This document shows positions 1 to 10,460 of a stretch of DNA of 64,000 nucleotides, piece after piece. The DNA comes from Ligustrum vulgare. Taxonomy: Eukaryota; Streptophyta; Magnoliopsida; Lamiales; Oleaceae. Every line of letters begins with the position of its first letter. The first letter of the stretch is position 1. The notes beneath the pieces were generated by a model. That model was not told the DNA's origin and ran no database searches. It saw nothing but the letters and a program-made list of their open reading frames with translations. The stretch lies in NCBI GenBank assembly GCA_963555705.1, contig OY743187.1, forward strand, positions 15,638,133 to 15,702,132, in the 5' to 3' direction. The position numbers and the translations under genes are program-made.

Positions 1-554
1 AGAATTTTGAAATTCGGTTGAGAAATTAGTTAAGAAATTAAAAATCTGATTGGATGGAGGTGATTTATCTCCATATATGGGGATATAAAGATGTATTTAT
101 ACTGATATATATGCTGATATATCCGTATAAATCCATCAAGAATGCGCACAAAAGTTGGCAGAATGCTCTAAGAAGTAAGCACATGAGGTGAAAATTTAGC
201 TTTAAATATACATCCAAATATACATTTTTGGCCAAAATTTTTATTTAGATCTATTTACACCTCCCCATTGGATTTCATTCCGATAAATTGGAGATCTAAA
301 TCACCAAATAGATCTAATATACACCACGGTTGGAGATGCTCTTAGGGTGCCATTGCTCCCACTTCTTTCTTGCCCAAACCCCCAACTTGTCATCCTCTCA
401 TCTCTCTCACTCCCTCACTTTTGGCTCCCTCTTGACACCTCTCCCTCACTCTTGCCTCTCCTCCCACCGTTGTCCACCATCGCGTCCATCACCACCCCAT
501 GGTAATCACCCCTTCCCTTCTCCCTCACACGCACACACGGCTGCACACACTCAC

Positions 555-870
555 ATTAGTAGCCTTTTACGGAATGCATTCGTGACGTGCATTAAAGACA
601 TACCGTAAAAATAGAGTATTTACGGCATGTATTAAAGACATATTGTAAAAATAGAATATTTACGGCATGCATAAATTGTCCATCGTAAAGAGTTAAACAT
701 AAGCAGAATCAATTACAGTACACCGTAAAAGTTCACCATTTAGTACATTTATTAGCAAGACTTTTACGGTGTGCATCCTTTGCGAGCCGTAAAAGGTGTT
801 GGAAAGACTATTTACGCTATGCGTTCTAGAAAGTCGTAAAAGGTATTGGAAAGACAATTTACGACGTGCA
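555..870. repeat. CACTA-like subterminal array (copy A)
   Basis: Repeated short motifs of the form TTTACGGCATGCAT and the reverse CCGTAAAA recur roughly every 30-60 bp in both orientations. The same array occurs at 19890-20215, 51445-51615 and 18415-18635; the last begins with CACTACAACAAAA, a CACTA-type terminus. Arrays of short direct and inverted motifs near the ends are typical of CACTA transposons, where transposase binds. No transposase is present, so this is a non-autonomous or truncated piece. Confidence 0.5.
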
Positions 871-1533
871 TTTTTGAACTAAAGGAAGCATAATAAAATA
901 TGATCGAGATAAGAGTTTGACTCTTTTTCCTTAAGACGATAATGCCTTGCACGGGGCTGTCTATCTCCTGAAACTCATCTCCCAAGATACAACAACCTTG
1001 ACTCGTAGTAGTATCACTTCAAATTACAAGTTCAACGAACCTACTAATGTTTTGATCTATCTACACTGAAAGAGGGCTTATGATTGTAATAAAATAATAT
1101 TCGGGACTGAAAAGGATTTTTCAGAATAGTGCAGGAAGTAAAGGAATATTATTTGTGAATAAAGAAATCAAAATTGATTTTGGAATGAATAAAATTCGTA
1201 CTTGCATGTTGGTCCTCTCCCGAATCTCCCCTTCAAATACTATTGGTACCCTTGGGGCCCAAACCCAATTGCTAAACCTTAGCTTAATAAGGTGGTTCAA
1301 TTTCTTCTAGCTTTTCTATGTAGGATTGAACCTTTTGCAATTTCCCACTAATTTATTTTGTCTATTTATTTCAACTTCAAGTGACTGCTTTTGACCTTAA
1401 TTTCTCATTCACCGAAATTGGTTTAGGATAATAAATCTACCACGTTAATCTACTTGCGGAGTGGAACACACTTGGTTAAATAAATCTGTTGTCCGACTAG
1501 CGGGACCCACTCAAATAATTAGTCAAAAGTTGG

Positions 1534-2378
1534 TGATGTGATCCAAAACAGGAGACCAAAGGCCAAGTCTAGCCATCGGCAATATGAAAGTGATCTACGT
1601 GCAAAACGGAGCAAGTTCCATATTGGGGTCGAGCCGAGAAGAGGGACGGATCAAGCCGAAGCAAGGAATCGAAGTCCAAAGAACAAGCTAAAAAAGAGCA
1701 AAAGCCATCTCACTGTCGTAAAATTGGAAGTTACAGCCGTAACGCAACATTCGCAAAATTTTGTGCAGAACTTAAGTTACGGCCGTAAGGGACTCTTTAA
1801 CGACCGTAACTAGATTATGACTTTTGTTTCAGCGTGTCAATTACGGTCGTAAATATCGATGTCACGTCCGTAACTAGTGAAATCACTTTTGGACCCAAGG
1901 GACGATTACGGTCGTAAGGCCATATGTTACGGCTGTAGCTTAGGAGGCGCGTTTTGGACTGTAGTTGCGGCTAGGGTTTATTTCTTTACGCGTTTTTTTG
2001 CTATATTATGTTTCTTTTCCATTGTAAAAGACAGTTGGAGTTTATTGATTAAATCGAGAGAGGATTCTCTTGTTGAAAGGTTGAGTTATTCCCTTTTCTT
2101 AAACTAATCAAAGATTTAATCTTTGTGGCGTTCACCCAACGAACTTATCAAGGAATTGACAGTCCTTGTGGCGTTCACCGATCTTGGTTCTTTGTTCCGC
2201 ATTGATTCTCACGTCGTGAATATTGGGTCAAGATTTTATCATCAATCTATCTTTTAATTTTGTTATTTATTTCTTGGGTTCTTGTTCTTCTTGTGTTTAA
2301 TCTGTCTTAGATCTTTCCTAGGGTTTTAATTTTGTTATTCCGCGTTTTTCGTCGTGTTCCCCGATTGGGATCGCGTCA
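1534..2378 (+). mobile_element. Solo LTR, 845 bp, TSD GTTGG
   Basis: The element starts TGATGTGATCC and ends CGCGTCA, flanked by GTTGG at 1529-1533 and 2379-2383. The homologous site near 52240 is empty (one GTTGG). The same solo LTR is at the same place in copy B (20872-21717). It contains eight variants of the motif TTACGGCCGTAA between about 1715 and 1935, resembling the LTRs of the Athila-lineage element at 25339-33593, so it probably derives from a related Gypsy family. No internal region or second LTR is present. Confidence 0.85.
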
Positions 2379-3481
2379 GTTGGTCAAACATCTTTTATAA
2401 CGATGAACTATATCATCCCCCAAACAAATTGAAATTCTAATTTGTACAAATTTCATTGATAAACTTTTTAGCTAATTGTTGGTGTGAAATATCGCAAGTG
2501 TACAATATCGATAACAAGTAGTAAAAGTGGACTTTTGAGTCCCGGTTGTCGATCCCACGAGGACTATTTATTTTTTATCGATTTACTTTGATTCAATAGA
2601 ATTCCTAAACTAAAACAAAAACTAACTAAGAAAATAAAATACCAAACAATCCAAAAACGACAATAAAATTGAGAATAAATGAAATAAACAACGCAATTAA
2701 AATGAAAATAAAAAAATTAAACTAAAAGCAATTAATAAAAGCAAGAAACAAAGTGGTGGGAGTTTTAGCAATTGAATGAATATAGGGACTAACGATTTCG
2801 AAATAACGTTCTAGCTTAATTTCTCATCTCAAGTTGTTTTCTAAAATTGTATTTGGTCGAATTCACGCATATATCTAATTTACCTCTCTCGAGTTCAAAT
2901 TAGACCTGCGGGTCAGAGTTCTCCTTATCTAAATGCATTAAATTTCCTAAGAATTCCTAAGTGACCACATGCAACAACAAATTCATATCTCTATCTTTTT
3001 GTTGACATTGCCGGATTTTATTACGTGATCTAATTGTTAACTCACATCTCGGATTATGAAAACAATCATTAATTCATGAATTGGTGATCAAGCAACTCAA
3101 GCATTAAACGCAATAATAAAATCAATACATGAAATTAAAGCACCAACTTGAGAATCAAAATTAAACTAAAAACATTAAATCTATATCGTCAATCCCGATT
3201 ATAAAATTTAGCTACTCATGTTATTGGGAGAAAAATCAATAAATAATAACGTAAATAAAACTCGGAGTTTGAAAAATTGAAGAATTGACATCGCCAATTA
3301 ATTTCCAGCCTTCAGCCGCCGAGTTCCTCTGTCTTGTGCCCAGCCGTCCCTAATTATGATTCACTCGGTCTTATCATTTTTTTCTTCCAACCTCCACCTC
3401 AAAAGCTGTGTATGTATATGTGTAACAATGATAAATATCACAACTTTTTACTTCTCTCCTCTCTCACGGCTGAACTCCTTT

Positions 3482-3524
<43 letters not shown>

Positions 3525-5525
3525 CCACCAAACCAACCTCAATTCTTGTGCCTATCCCTGCCAATTTGTATACATCCTCCAATAGCCAATTATTTCTCTC
3601 CAATTACCAATGTATATATATGTATATCTCCAGCCCTCTCCTCTCTTCAATGCTGTAGCGACCCAGAATTTTTATGTAATAAATAATTATTTTAATATTT
3701 AGAAAATTGTGTCGCTACTATTTCATCCATTATTTTGAAGTTAACGCCGCGACGTGTTCGTCTAGCCAAGTCAAGAAATATCGAATTTGATCGATTTTAA
3801 ATTAAAATCCGAATTTCTAAAATTATGTTATTTTAATTATTTATTCAAAGTATTATTTTCAAAATCATTTTGAATTCCAAATTTATTAAAATATCTCAAT
3901 TTTCCTTATTGAAATTATTTCAAGTCCAAATACGTAATTCGATTTTATCTCAAAATTTATTTATTCTCAAATTTATTTCCAGTCCAAAATATATCAGTTT
4001 TAGTACAATTCTTTACATAAAAACATCATCATTATATATATAAAGTTTTATATGTATTTTCTATTTTCATATTCCATATCATTATACAAACACCAAAGCA
4101 TTTCCAACTAATCTCTACACAATTTCATCATCCTTCCATGTGCAAACTCCATCTTTACACTCCATTTTTAGCCCCCACGTTTTCTCCTCCTTCCTTTTCT
4201 TTGTCCACCAAAAACAACCATCATTATGGTTCAAGAACATAATGATGATATATACATGTTCTATTATTTTTCACTCTTTCCACTTCACTACACCATCAAC
4301 AAAGTATCTTCAACATGGGCACACAAGACACCATCATTATCATCATAATCATCACTCGGCCAAGAGCAAATACCCAGCATCATCTCACCAACTACACCTA
4401 CCACCATTCCAATTCATCATTATAACATCCCTTTCATCACAAATCACATTCAAGTAATAATTCAGTCTCCATTCCCACCTTTCACTACCATCTCACGCAG
4501 CCATTCCCATTATCATCAATCCACACAATTTCAAGAAAACAAACTCAATTTCCAATCTGCAAATCAAACCAACACCGTCCATCATCACCAACCCCATTTG
4601 CAGCAACAGTCTCCACCACCCCAGTCACCAGTGCTCAATCAAACAAACCAATCCTCAATCAGTCACCACCGGTCAGCCACAATACCACCACTGCCGGAAC
4701 CACTGTTATCATCACCAAAGCAGCCACTCAACCAAACCAACAATCAAACCAAGTTCACTGCCTACCCAAGAAAAACCAATCAGTCCAAACCACCTATGCA
4801 GCCACCACCGTTCATCATCAATATCAACCGCCCAACTACCTGCAACACCGTCATCTTCAAACACCCAACATCATCATCATCTCCATCATCACTTTCCCCG
4901 CACCCAACCTCAGTCGAGAACCCAAAACACCATCACCATCATACAACCATAAAACAAACCCAAAACTCAGATTAAGTCAAGCCCAAGACTTACCTCAATC
5001 ACCGCCGTAAGAACGCAGCCCTAAGTTCGAAATTTGAGTTTCGATTTCACTTTGATTCTGCGACAGTCTCGCACAAATCAGCCCCCCAAAAACCCAGCCT
5101 TTTGTACACCGTCACTTTCTACTAATCCCGCCGATGTTGCGCCGGCGAGTCACCGGCTGAAGGTCGGATTTTGAATTGGTTTCGCCTCCTCCGCCCCTTT
5201 TCTTCTCTGCTGCAGTCGAGCGAATGAGAGAGAGAGAGATTAAATCTGAGGATATTAATATTAATTTTCAGAATTTGCACTTAAAGCCCCCAAGTTTTGA
5301 AATATTTCAAATCAACCCCTATGATTTTAAAACAATCCAATTCAGTCCCTTTTAGTTTCAAAGGTTTTCAAATCAGTCCTTTCAGCTTTTAAACTTATCA
5401 ATTTCAGCCCTTAAGTTTTAAATGAGTTTTAATCAGTCCCTATTGTTTTAAAAAATATTATTCGAAAAATTTAGACAGAAAATGACGTAGTGAACCGGGC
5501 ATACGGAACTCGGGGCGCTACAAGT

Positions 5526-5537
5526 TGGTATCAGAGC
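5526..5537 (+). promoter_or_regulatory. Primer-binding site (initiator tRNA-Met type)
   Basis: TGGTATCAGAGC lies three bases after the LTR terminus ending at 5522. It is the usual complement of the plant initiator tRNA-Met 3' end used by many plant retroelements. The same site follows the LTR of the second copy near 61765. Confidence 0.75.
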
Positions 5538-6400
5538 TAGTCTGCGTTTCTGTAGACTGGAAAAATTTTCAAAAAAAGAATTTTCAAGAAATATTTTCCA
5601 TTATAAGATTTTTATTGATGAAGATTGCCACTGCCATCATTCGTTCCACCAACTCCGAGGTAAAGAAGTTTATGATGTTTAAAGTTATTTCAGTATTTCG
5701 AATACTCATTTTATTAATTTATGAGAAAGAATGAAGAGTATTTCGGATACTTATGATTTATGAGAAATGAGAATGTATTTCTTCGAAAATAATGATGTTG
5801 TTATGCTTTGTCATAACTTATATGCTTTAATGCACGACTATGAGAAATTTTTCAGAAAGAAAACGAGTGTTGAGCATAATGGGAATAATATGATTTAAGA
5901 ATGGTTTTTAAATAATTTTTGTCCTCGAGTTAGAAATGATGAACCCTAGATGGACTTTGCATAATTGATTTTAGACATGGCACTAAGTATGAGAAGTCAA
6001 CAGAAAGGATTTGATTATATGTTCAGATTATCTATTGTTTAGATTAAACGAGAAATAGAAAGCCAGATTATGAGGTTATGATGAGATGTTGAGATTATAA
6101 GTGATATGATTTTTTGAGATCATAAGAATTCTTGCCACCTAAGTTCGGTAAAATTCTTGTGTCTCCATATGTTTATGAGGATTTCGATCCTATCCTATGT
6201 TATGATGCAAATGATCCCTATGAATTTCAAAAATTATGCTTGGTATACTTACTGCATAAGAATTCTTGCCACCGAAGTTCGGTAAAATTCTTATGTTTAT
6301 GAGGATTTCGATCCTATCCTATGTTATGATGAAAATGATCCCTATGCTTTCAAAAGAAAATTATGCTTGGCATAATTAAAATGTGTTTTATAAGTATATG

Positions 6401-6528
6401 GTTTTCAAAGAGCTGTTTTCAAAGAGCTATTTTCAAAGAGCTGTTTTCAAAGAGCTATTTTTCAAAGAGTTGTTTTCAAAGAGCTATTTTTCAAAGAGCT
6501 GTTTTCAAAGAGCTGTTTTCAAAGAGCC
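6401..6528. repeat. Minisatellite, nine 14-15 bp units
   Basis: Nine tandem copies of a GTTTTCAAAGAGCT-like unit (variants ATTTTC and ATTTTTC) lie within the LTR part of the nested Gypsy element. The equivalent position in the second copy (61190-61232) has about three units. Confidence 0.9.
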
Positions 6529-7541
6529 TATGATTTTCAAAATATGTCTCGTGCTGTAATGAACAATATGAGTTTTATCAAGAGCCGTTTTATAAAGAAG
6601 CCCTATCAATGCCCGTTTTATAAATAGCCGGGATTTATGTGTTTAATCATCTTATAAATTAATTAATTTGCGATGAGTCTACTGAGTATTTCCCCCATGA
6701 AATACTCACCCTACTTTTTAACAGTTTTGCAGATTTCGGAGACGGTGGCGAGCGATGAATGATGGTGGCAATAATCGTTAAACTGTTGAAAGTTTGACAT
6801 TAATGATTTCCGTATTTTCCAAACATCGAATAATTTAGAGAAGTTCATTTATTTGAGAAATTATGACATTGGCAATTTCTTTACAAAATTAATGGTTCGA
6901 TTTACTATTTCAAATGGTTTCATAAATGTTTTCAATTTTATCGGCCATTACAGTTTATTTAATGTTGCCAAAAATGAATTTCAATTATTTCTTCCGCAAA
7001 AATATTATTCGAAAAATTTAGACAGAAAATGACGTGGTGAACCGGGCATACGGAACTCGGGGCGCTACAAATGCAATGGCTGACCACTATTTTTAGTTCC
7101 TTTCACTTTGTCTCCTCAATTAGCTTCCAATTTGTTCTCTCGGCTCTGTTTCAACTCACGGCTGCGTGCTCTCTCTCCTTTCTTCAGCAATATGTGTGTA
7201 TATATATATATATATACACACACAAATTAACCCTGAAGCCCAAATCAACTAAATTGTCCTTCAAGTTACTCAATTCTTCCATATATGATAAGTTAGTCAT
7301 TGAGCCAATTGCACATTCGGTCTTCAACTTTTGAGAGTGTACACTTTAGTCCTTTTTCTTCGTTTTATCTCAATATTCGTTCAATTGTTGCGTGATTGCT
7401 TCAATTCATCACTTATTCTTGATTTTGGGATAAAACCTGAAATAATAATAAATAAACACAAACTAAGTAGAATTTATTCGAGAAAAACAATATAATATCC
7501 TAATTTCGATAGATAAATAAGTGTATAAAATACACTTATCA

Positions 7542-7555
7542 AATCCCCCCAAACT
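7542..7555 (-). promoter_or_regulatory. Terminal polypurine tract of the minus-strand Athila-type element
   Basis: On the minus strand the tract reads AGTTTGGGGGGATT and directly precedes the 3' LTR start TGATAAGTG. This is the expected plus-strand priming site. An AGGA-loop hairpin (7562-7581) lies a few bases upstream. Confidence 0.85.
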
Positions 7556-7561
7556 AGAATA

Positions 7562-7581
7562 TTTGTTCGTCCTCGAACAAA
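7562..7581 (-). other. AGGA-loop hairpin upstream of the terminal polypurine tract
   Basis: A perfect 8-bp inverted repeat, TTTGTTCG and CGAACAAA on the minus strand, encloses AGGA and is followed about 6 nt later by the polypurine tract. Three further hairpins of the same design occur at polypurine tracts in this element and in the 25339-33593 element. Confidence 0.7.
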
Positions 7582-8990
7582 AATAAAACTAACTATAAAA
7601 ATAAATATGCAAACAGAAATTGTTTTTGTTTTTATCAATTTATTTACCATACACTTCAATAATCCAAAATGACGATTCACTTTAGAGAAGAAATATGAAC
7701 AACAAAAAATATTTTCATTCATCCAATGCTCAACTTCATCGTGTGTGTGTGAATAGCCAAAAACCGAATGCAAACTCATGTAAAAATATACTTGACACTG
7801 TGTGACTAGTCATGTGGAAATAAGCCTGAATCCCATGTGGTCAACAATGATTTTCTTTTTATTTTCCTTACACTCTCATGGATGATCACAACCATAATGA
7901 TTTTCTCTCATATCTCGAGGTCTTTCCTATTGATGTGGTTTCTAAACATGTTTACATTGCATTTTTCCACACAAGGCAGTTAGGATTTGACAAGTATGCA
8001 AGACAGACCAAGAATAATTCATCTCCAATCCCACACTCCAGTATTAGAAATTTTAATCAACAAAGCTTATACCATTTATATATCATATATATATTTTTTA
8101 TATGGACGACTTTTTCTTTTAATGTCCTGTCTTTTACCATCTTTGTGCAGAACTTTTCATACTGGCTTTCTATATGACTCCTGTAGCGAGCTTTAGGTCG
8201 GCAGCTCCCAACTCAGTTGAGCTTAGGGTACCAGGTTCAGAGAACCCCTCAGACTTAATTACCCGAGTCATAAAGGTTTAAACAGAAAAGTTAAAGATGT
8301 TTTAGTGTCTTATGTGTAAGTCCACTCTCCGTACTTGCTTTCTAGTTGACCCCTGTAGCGAGCTTTAGGTCGATGACTCCCAAGCCAGACGACTTTAGGG
8401 CACCAGGTTTGAAAGACCCCTCGGACTTACTTACTCGAGTCAAAAAGGCATTTGAAGAGTAGAATAAGACCTTCAGCATTTTTCTGTTTTTATGCTGGTC
8501 ATGGTTTATACCCGTTGATTAAAACCCCTTACACTAAAGATGGATAATTAAAAACTTCAGACCCTTAATCTGTCAATGCCTACTTGTACTTGACCTCTCT
8601 ACCCCGAAACTGCTTCCTGAGCAGTTTGGTTCTACATTTCATGTCAGGATCTAATTTCTTAAGGTTTGAGATTTTTCAGTCAATTCTATGTTCAAAGTGC
8701 ATACGTTTATCCCACAAGTAACAAGCATCTCCCTACACAAGTTATTATTCGAAAGTGGCTATGTGCTCAAGTTTGATTAATGTCTTACATGGATGAATGT
8801 CAAGAAAAATTTTAGTTCACATGTTGCCCAAATTTTCTAACTAAAGCACAAAAGTCAATTCAAATCATGTCATAAGTAATAAATAAATCAACAAAAATTT
8901 TCAAAATTTTCACTTTTTTTTTTTTTTTTTTTTTTTTTTTATGAATCCCAAAAACAAGGTATCGAATGAACAAAATGAAGAAATGAGATA
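7582..8990 (-). other. Non-coding 3' internal region of the Athila-type element
   Basis: No credible ORF. It holds a tandem duplication with period about 172 bp (8162-8333 and 8334 to about 8455), recognisable by CCTGTAGCGAGCTTTAGGTC in both units, and a run of about 26 T at 8915-8940. In autonomous Athila elements the corresponding interval carries an env-like ORF; nothing comparable is visible here. Confidence 0.6.
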
Positions 8991-8991
8991 C

Positions 8992-9031
8992 CACCCCCCC
9001 AAACTAGAAAGTTACATTGTCCTCAATGTAA
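8992..9031 (-). other. Internal polypurine-like tract with AGGA-loop hairpin
   Basis: On the minus strand, TTACATTG-AGGA-CAATGTAA (9031 to 9012, perfect 8-bp stem) is followed five bases later by AGTTTGGGGGGGTGG (9006 to 8992). The G-rich tract is almost the same as the terminal polypurine tract at 7542-7555, while the stem sequence differs. An extra internal polypurine tract is a feature of Athila-lineage elements. Confidence 0.7.
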
Positions 9032-9565
9032 AAGAAAAGATATATCAATTGATAACAATACATAAAAAAGGAGTTAGGTACTTCCCAGGTTTAGAGGAGC
9101 GATGTTATAACTTGAAGCTTGGTTTTGATCTCGTTCGGACGATTTCGACCCGTTTCTTTTGTTTCCGTGCTTGGTTGGAAGTGTTACAAGTGGTGTGTTC
9201 CTCGCAAGTAAAAGATAAACAATATTAGAATCATACACACCGTTGAACTAGATCAACACAAACAATCCCAACTAAAACATAGGAAAAATTTTGAATTTTC
9301 AAACACGATCAAAGTGTGCAAAATCATGCATATGATTTATTTTTAATATGATAAGAGCAATGAGGTTAAACAATGTGATGCAAAATTGTAAGCTCATGGA
9401 TGATGTATGAATTTAAACTAAAAATGCACTTGAAGATGAAATCAAAGAGGTTGATGCTAGGGATGCTTACTTCAAAAACTCCAAGAAAGAAAAAAAATCC
9501 AAGTACTACCTAAAAATCTAAATGTAAAGCTGTAAATAAAGCAAAATAAATAAAAGGGATAGAAA

Positions 9566-9583
9566 ATTGGGTTGCCTCCCAAT
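9566..9583 (-). other. Conserved AGGCAA-loop hairpin after the ORF
   Basis: On the minus strand ATTGGG-AGGCAA-CCCAAT forms a 6-bp stem with a 6-nt loop, starting about 46 nt after the stop of the 210-codon ORF. The element at 25339-33593 has CTCGGG-AGGCAA-CCCGAG about 47 nt after its gag-protease stop. Loop and spacing are kept while two stem pairs change together. Confidence 0.7.
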
Positions 9584-9627
9584 AAGCGCTCCGTTTATAG
9601 TCTAAAGCCCGACTTTTGATAGTGACT

Positions 9628-10260
9628 TCAAGGCACTCGAAATAATGATTTTGACAATCTGCTATATTTTCTGAAGTTGCCTTTGCTCCAATTCATACTT
9701 TCGCTCCAAATTTTTATACTGCCCTGTTCAAAATCAGAGTCAATACTACCATCAGATTCGACCTCAACTATGTATATTTCGATCATTTCTTCGGGTCCTA
9801 TCACAAAATCAATTTTATGAGAATCAATTGAGTACAAGGATTGCTTGATAGCTACACCCTTGTCGACTGTTATGTTCTCAATTAAAATCAACTCTTCATT
9901 CTCAACATGCTCATCTTCCTCTTTTGATGGTGCAGATTGTTCCTTAACTTCTTCTTTATTAATTTCCACTGGTTCGTCCTCCTCTGGCCTTGTCAAATGA
10001 ATCTCTGGCAGTTGTGTCTTGTATTTTTCAGCCTTGTAAAATAGACATGTATCATAATTTATAAAGTTCTTCACTTCCTCTGATGTGGCCAGCAGTATAC
10101 AATCTGTAGTATTATGGATTGCTCCACAGTATTCACATGTTGAACTTGTTTGAATTTCCAAATGGTCCCTAATAATGATCGATTGGGTCATTAGTAGTTC
10201 AGAGCCCAAGTACTCATCATCCACGTTGGCAAAAGTATTATATTCTGTCATATAGCTCAT
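9628..10260 (-). CDS. Gag-derived zinc-knuckle-like protein of a non-autonomous Athila element
   Basis: This 210-codon ORF is the only sizeable one in the internal region and is read in the element's sense direction, starting about 180 nt after the PBS. Residues 42-54 read C-x2-C-x3-H-x4-C, one residue shorter in the middle than the canonical retroviral CCHC knuckle, so zinc binding is uncertain. Residues from about 85 to 125 are rich in Glu and Lys, and much of the rest is acidic. No protease, RT or integrase motif is seen. It probably represents a shortened gag C-terminal region kept open in a non-autonomous element, although relic status is equally possible. There is no signal peptide or membrane segment. 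Placement between PBS and the AGGCAA hairpin parallels gag-protease in the 25339 element. Confident as an ORF, less so on function. Confidence 0.5.
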   Translation of the reverse strand: MSYMTEYNTFANVDDEYLGSELLMTQSIIIRDHLEIQTSSTCEYCGAIHNTTDCILLATSEEVKNFINYDTCLFYKAEKYKTQLPEIHLTRPEEDEPVEINKEEVKEQSAPSKEEDEHVENEELILIENITVDKGVAIKQSLYSIDSHKIDFVIGPEEMIEIYIVEVESDGSIDSDFEQGSIKIWSESMNWSKGNFRKYSRLSKSLFRVP

Positions 10261-10436
10261 GTCCTCCCGTGATGTCTTGATTTCTTAGCTTTTCTTCTAT
10301 CACTATCAACAATGCACACAGAAAAGCAAGAAGATCATATGAAAAAGAAAAAAAAAAAAAAAACAATTAAAGGCAAACTAAATCTAAAAGTCTAAGAATA
10401 CCAAAATCAAAATAAATATATAACAAATTAAAATAG

Positions 10437-10454
10437 TCCCCGACAACGGCGCCA
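10437..10454 (-). promoter_or_regulatory. Primer-binding site, tRNA-Asp type
   Basis: On the minus strand TGGCGCCGTTGTCGGGG lies just inside the 5' LTR. It matches the complement of the plant tRNA-Asp 3' end with one difference from the site at 26840-26857 (GTTGTC versus GTTGCC). It fixes the element's orientation as minus. Confidence 0.85.
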
Positions 10455-10460
10455 AAAACT

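Larger units (their letters stand above)
1..2476. repeat. Segmental duplication copy A, left part
   Basis: This stretch is colinear and nearly identical with 19327-21812 (copy B), and its last 1.3 kb, minus a solo LTR, also matches 51436-52345 (copy C). It begins with part of a MITE-like sequence ending near 340 in a GAGATGCTC terminus followed by TTA, then a CACTA-like array (about 560-870), then non-coding sequence. No host gene is visible; the open frames here are not conserved in the other copies. The unit continues at 12132 after the Athila element. Confidence 0.85.
3654..7069 (+). mobile_element. Rearranged Gypsy-type LTR element (TGTAGCGACC family), nested
   Basis: The insert begins TGTAGCGACC and ends GGGCGCTACA, flanked by AATGC at 3649-3653 and 7070-7074; the other LTR of the host element shows the empty site at 11656-11666. 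The first segment (3654-5522) is an LTR ending GGCGCTACA followed at once by a PBS (TGGTATCAGAGC, near 5526). Next is a short leader (to about 5905) shared with the second copy at 61762-62140, then 6121-7069, an LTR 3' half. Compared with the fuller LTR at 58338-61761, the first LTR lacks its 3' middle and the last lacks its 5' half. No gag or pol coding capacity is left. The His/Pro-rich open frames near 4140-4975 lie in C/A-rich LTR sequence and are not supported as genes. Confidence 0.8.
2477..7541 (-). repeat. 3' LTR of the minus-strand Athila-type element, interrupted
   Basis: The LTR proper is 2477-3653 plus 7070-7541, about 1.64 kb after removing the nested element. It is nearly identical to 10461-12126 apart from a few substitutions, microsatellite length and about 32 bp present only in the other LTR (near 10891-10922). 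It includes TG/TA dinucleotide runs around 3481-3522 and a TA/CA run at 7195-7225. Confidence 0.9.

Noticed and set aside
1..342. Complete MITE at the window start
   Set aside because: A right terminus (GAGATGCTC then TTA) is visible, but the left terminus is outside the window or, in copy B, not recognisable, so boundaries cannot be given.
555..870. Regular short repeats considered as CRISPR
   Set aside because: Eukaryotic plant context, motifs in both orientations, irregular spacing, no cas genes; better explained as CACTA subterminal repeats.
3334..3658. ORFs crossing TG/TA microsatellites
   Set aside because: Low-complexity translations inside an LTR, length varying with the repeat number.
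4140..4975. Open frames rich in His, Pro, Gln, Ser
   Set aside because: They lie in the C/A-rich part of a Gypsy LTR; the homologous LTR (59050-59735) has different frames and sequence, so they are compositional.
5526..5734. 69-codon ORF after the PBS (also at 61764)
   Set aside because: It is the retroelement leader; the two copies differ by frame-changing indels.
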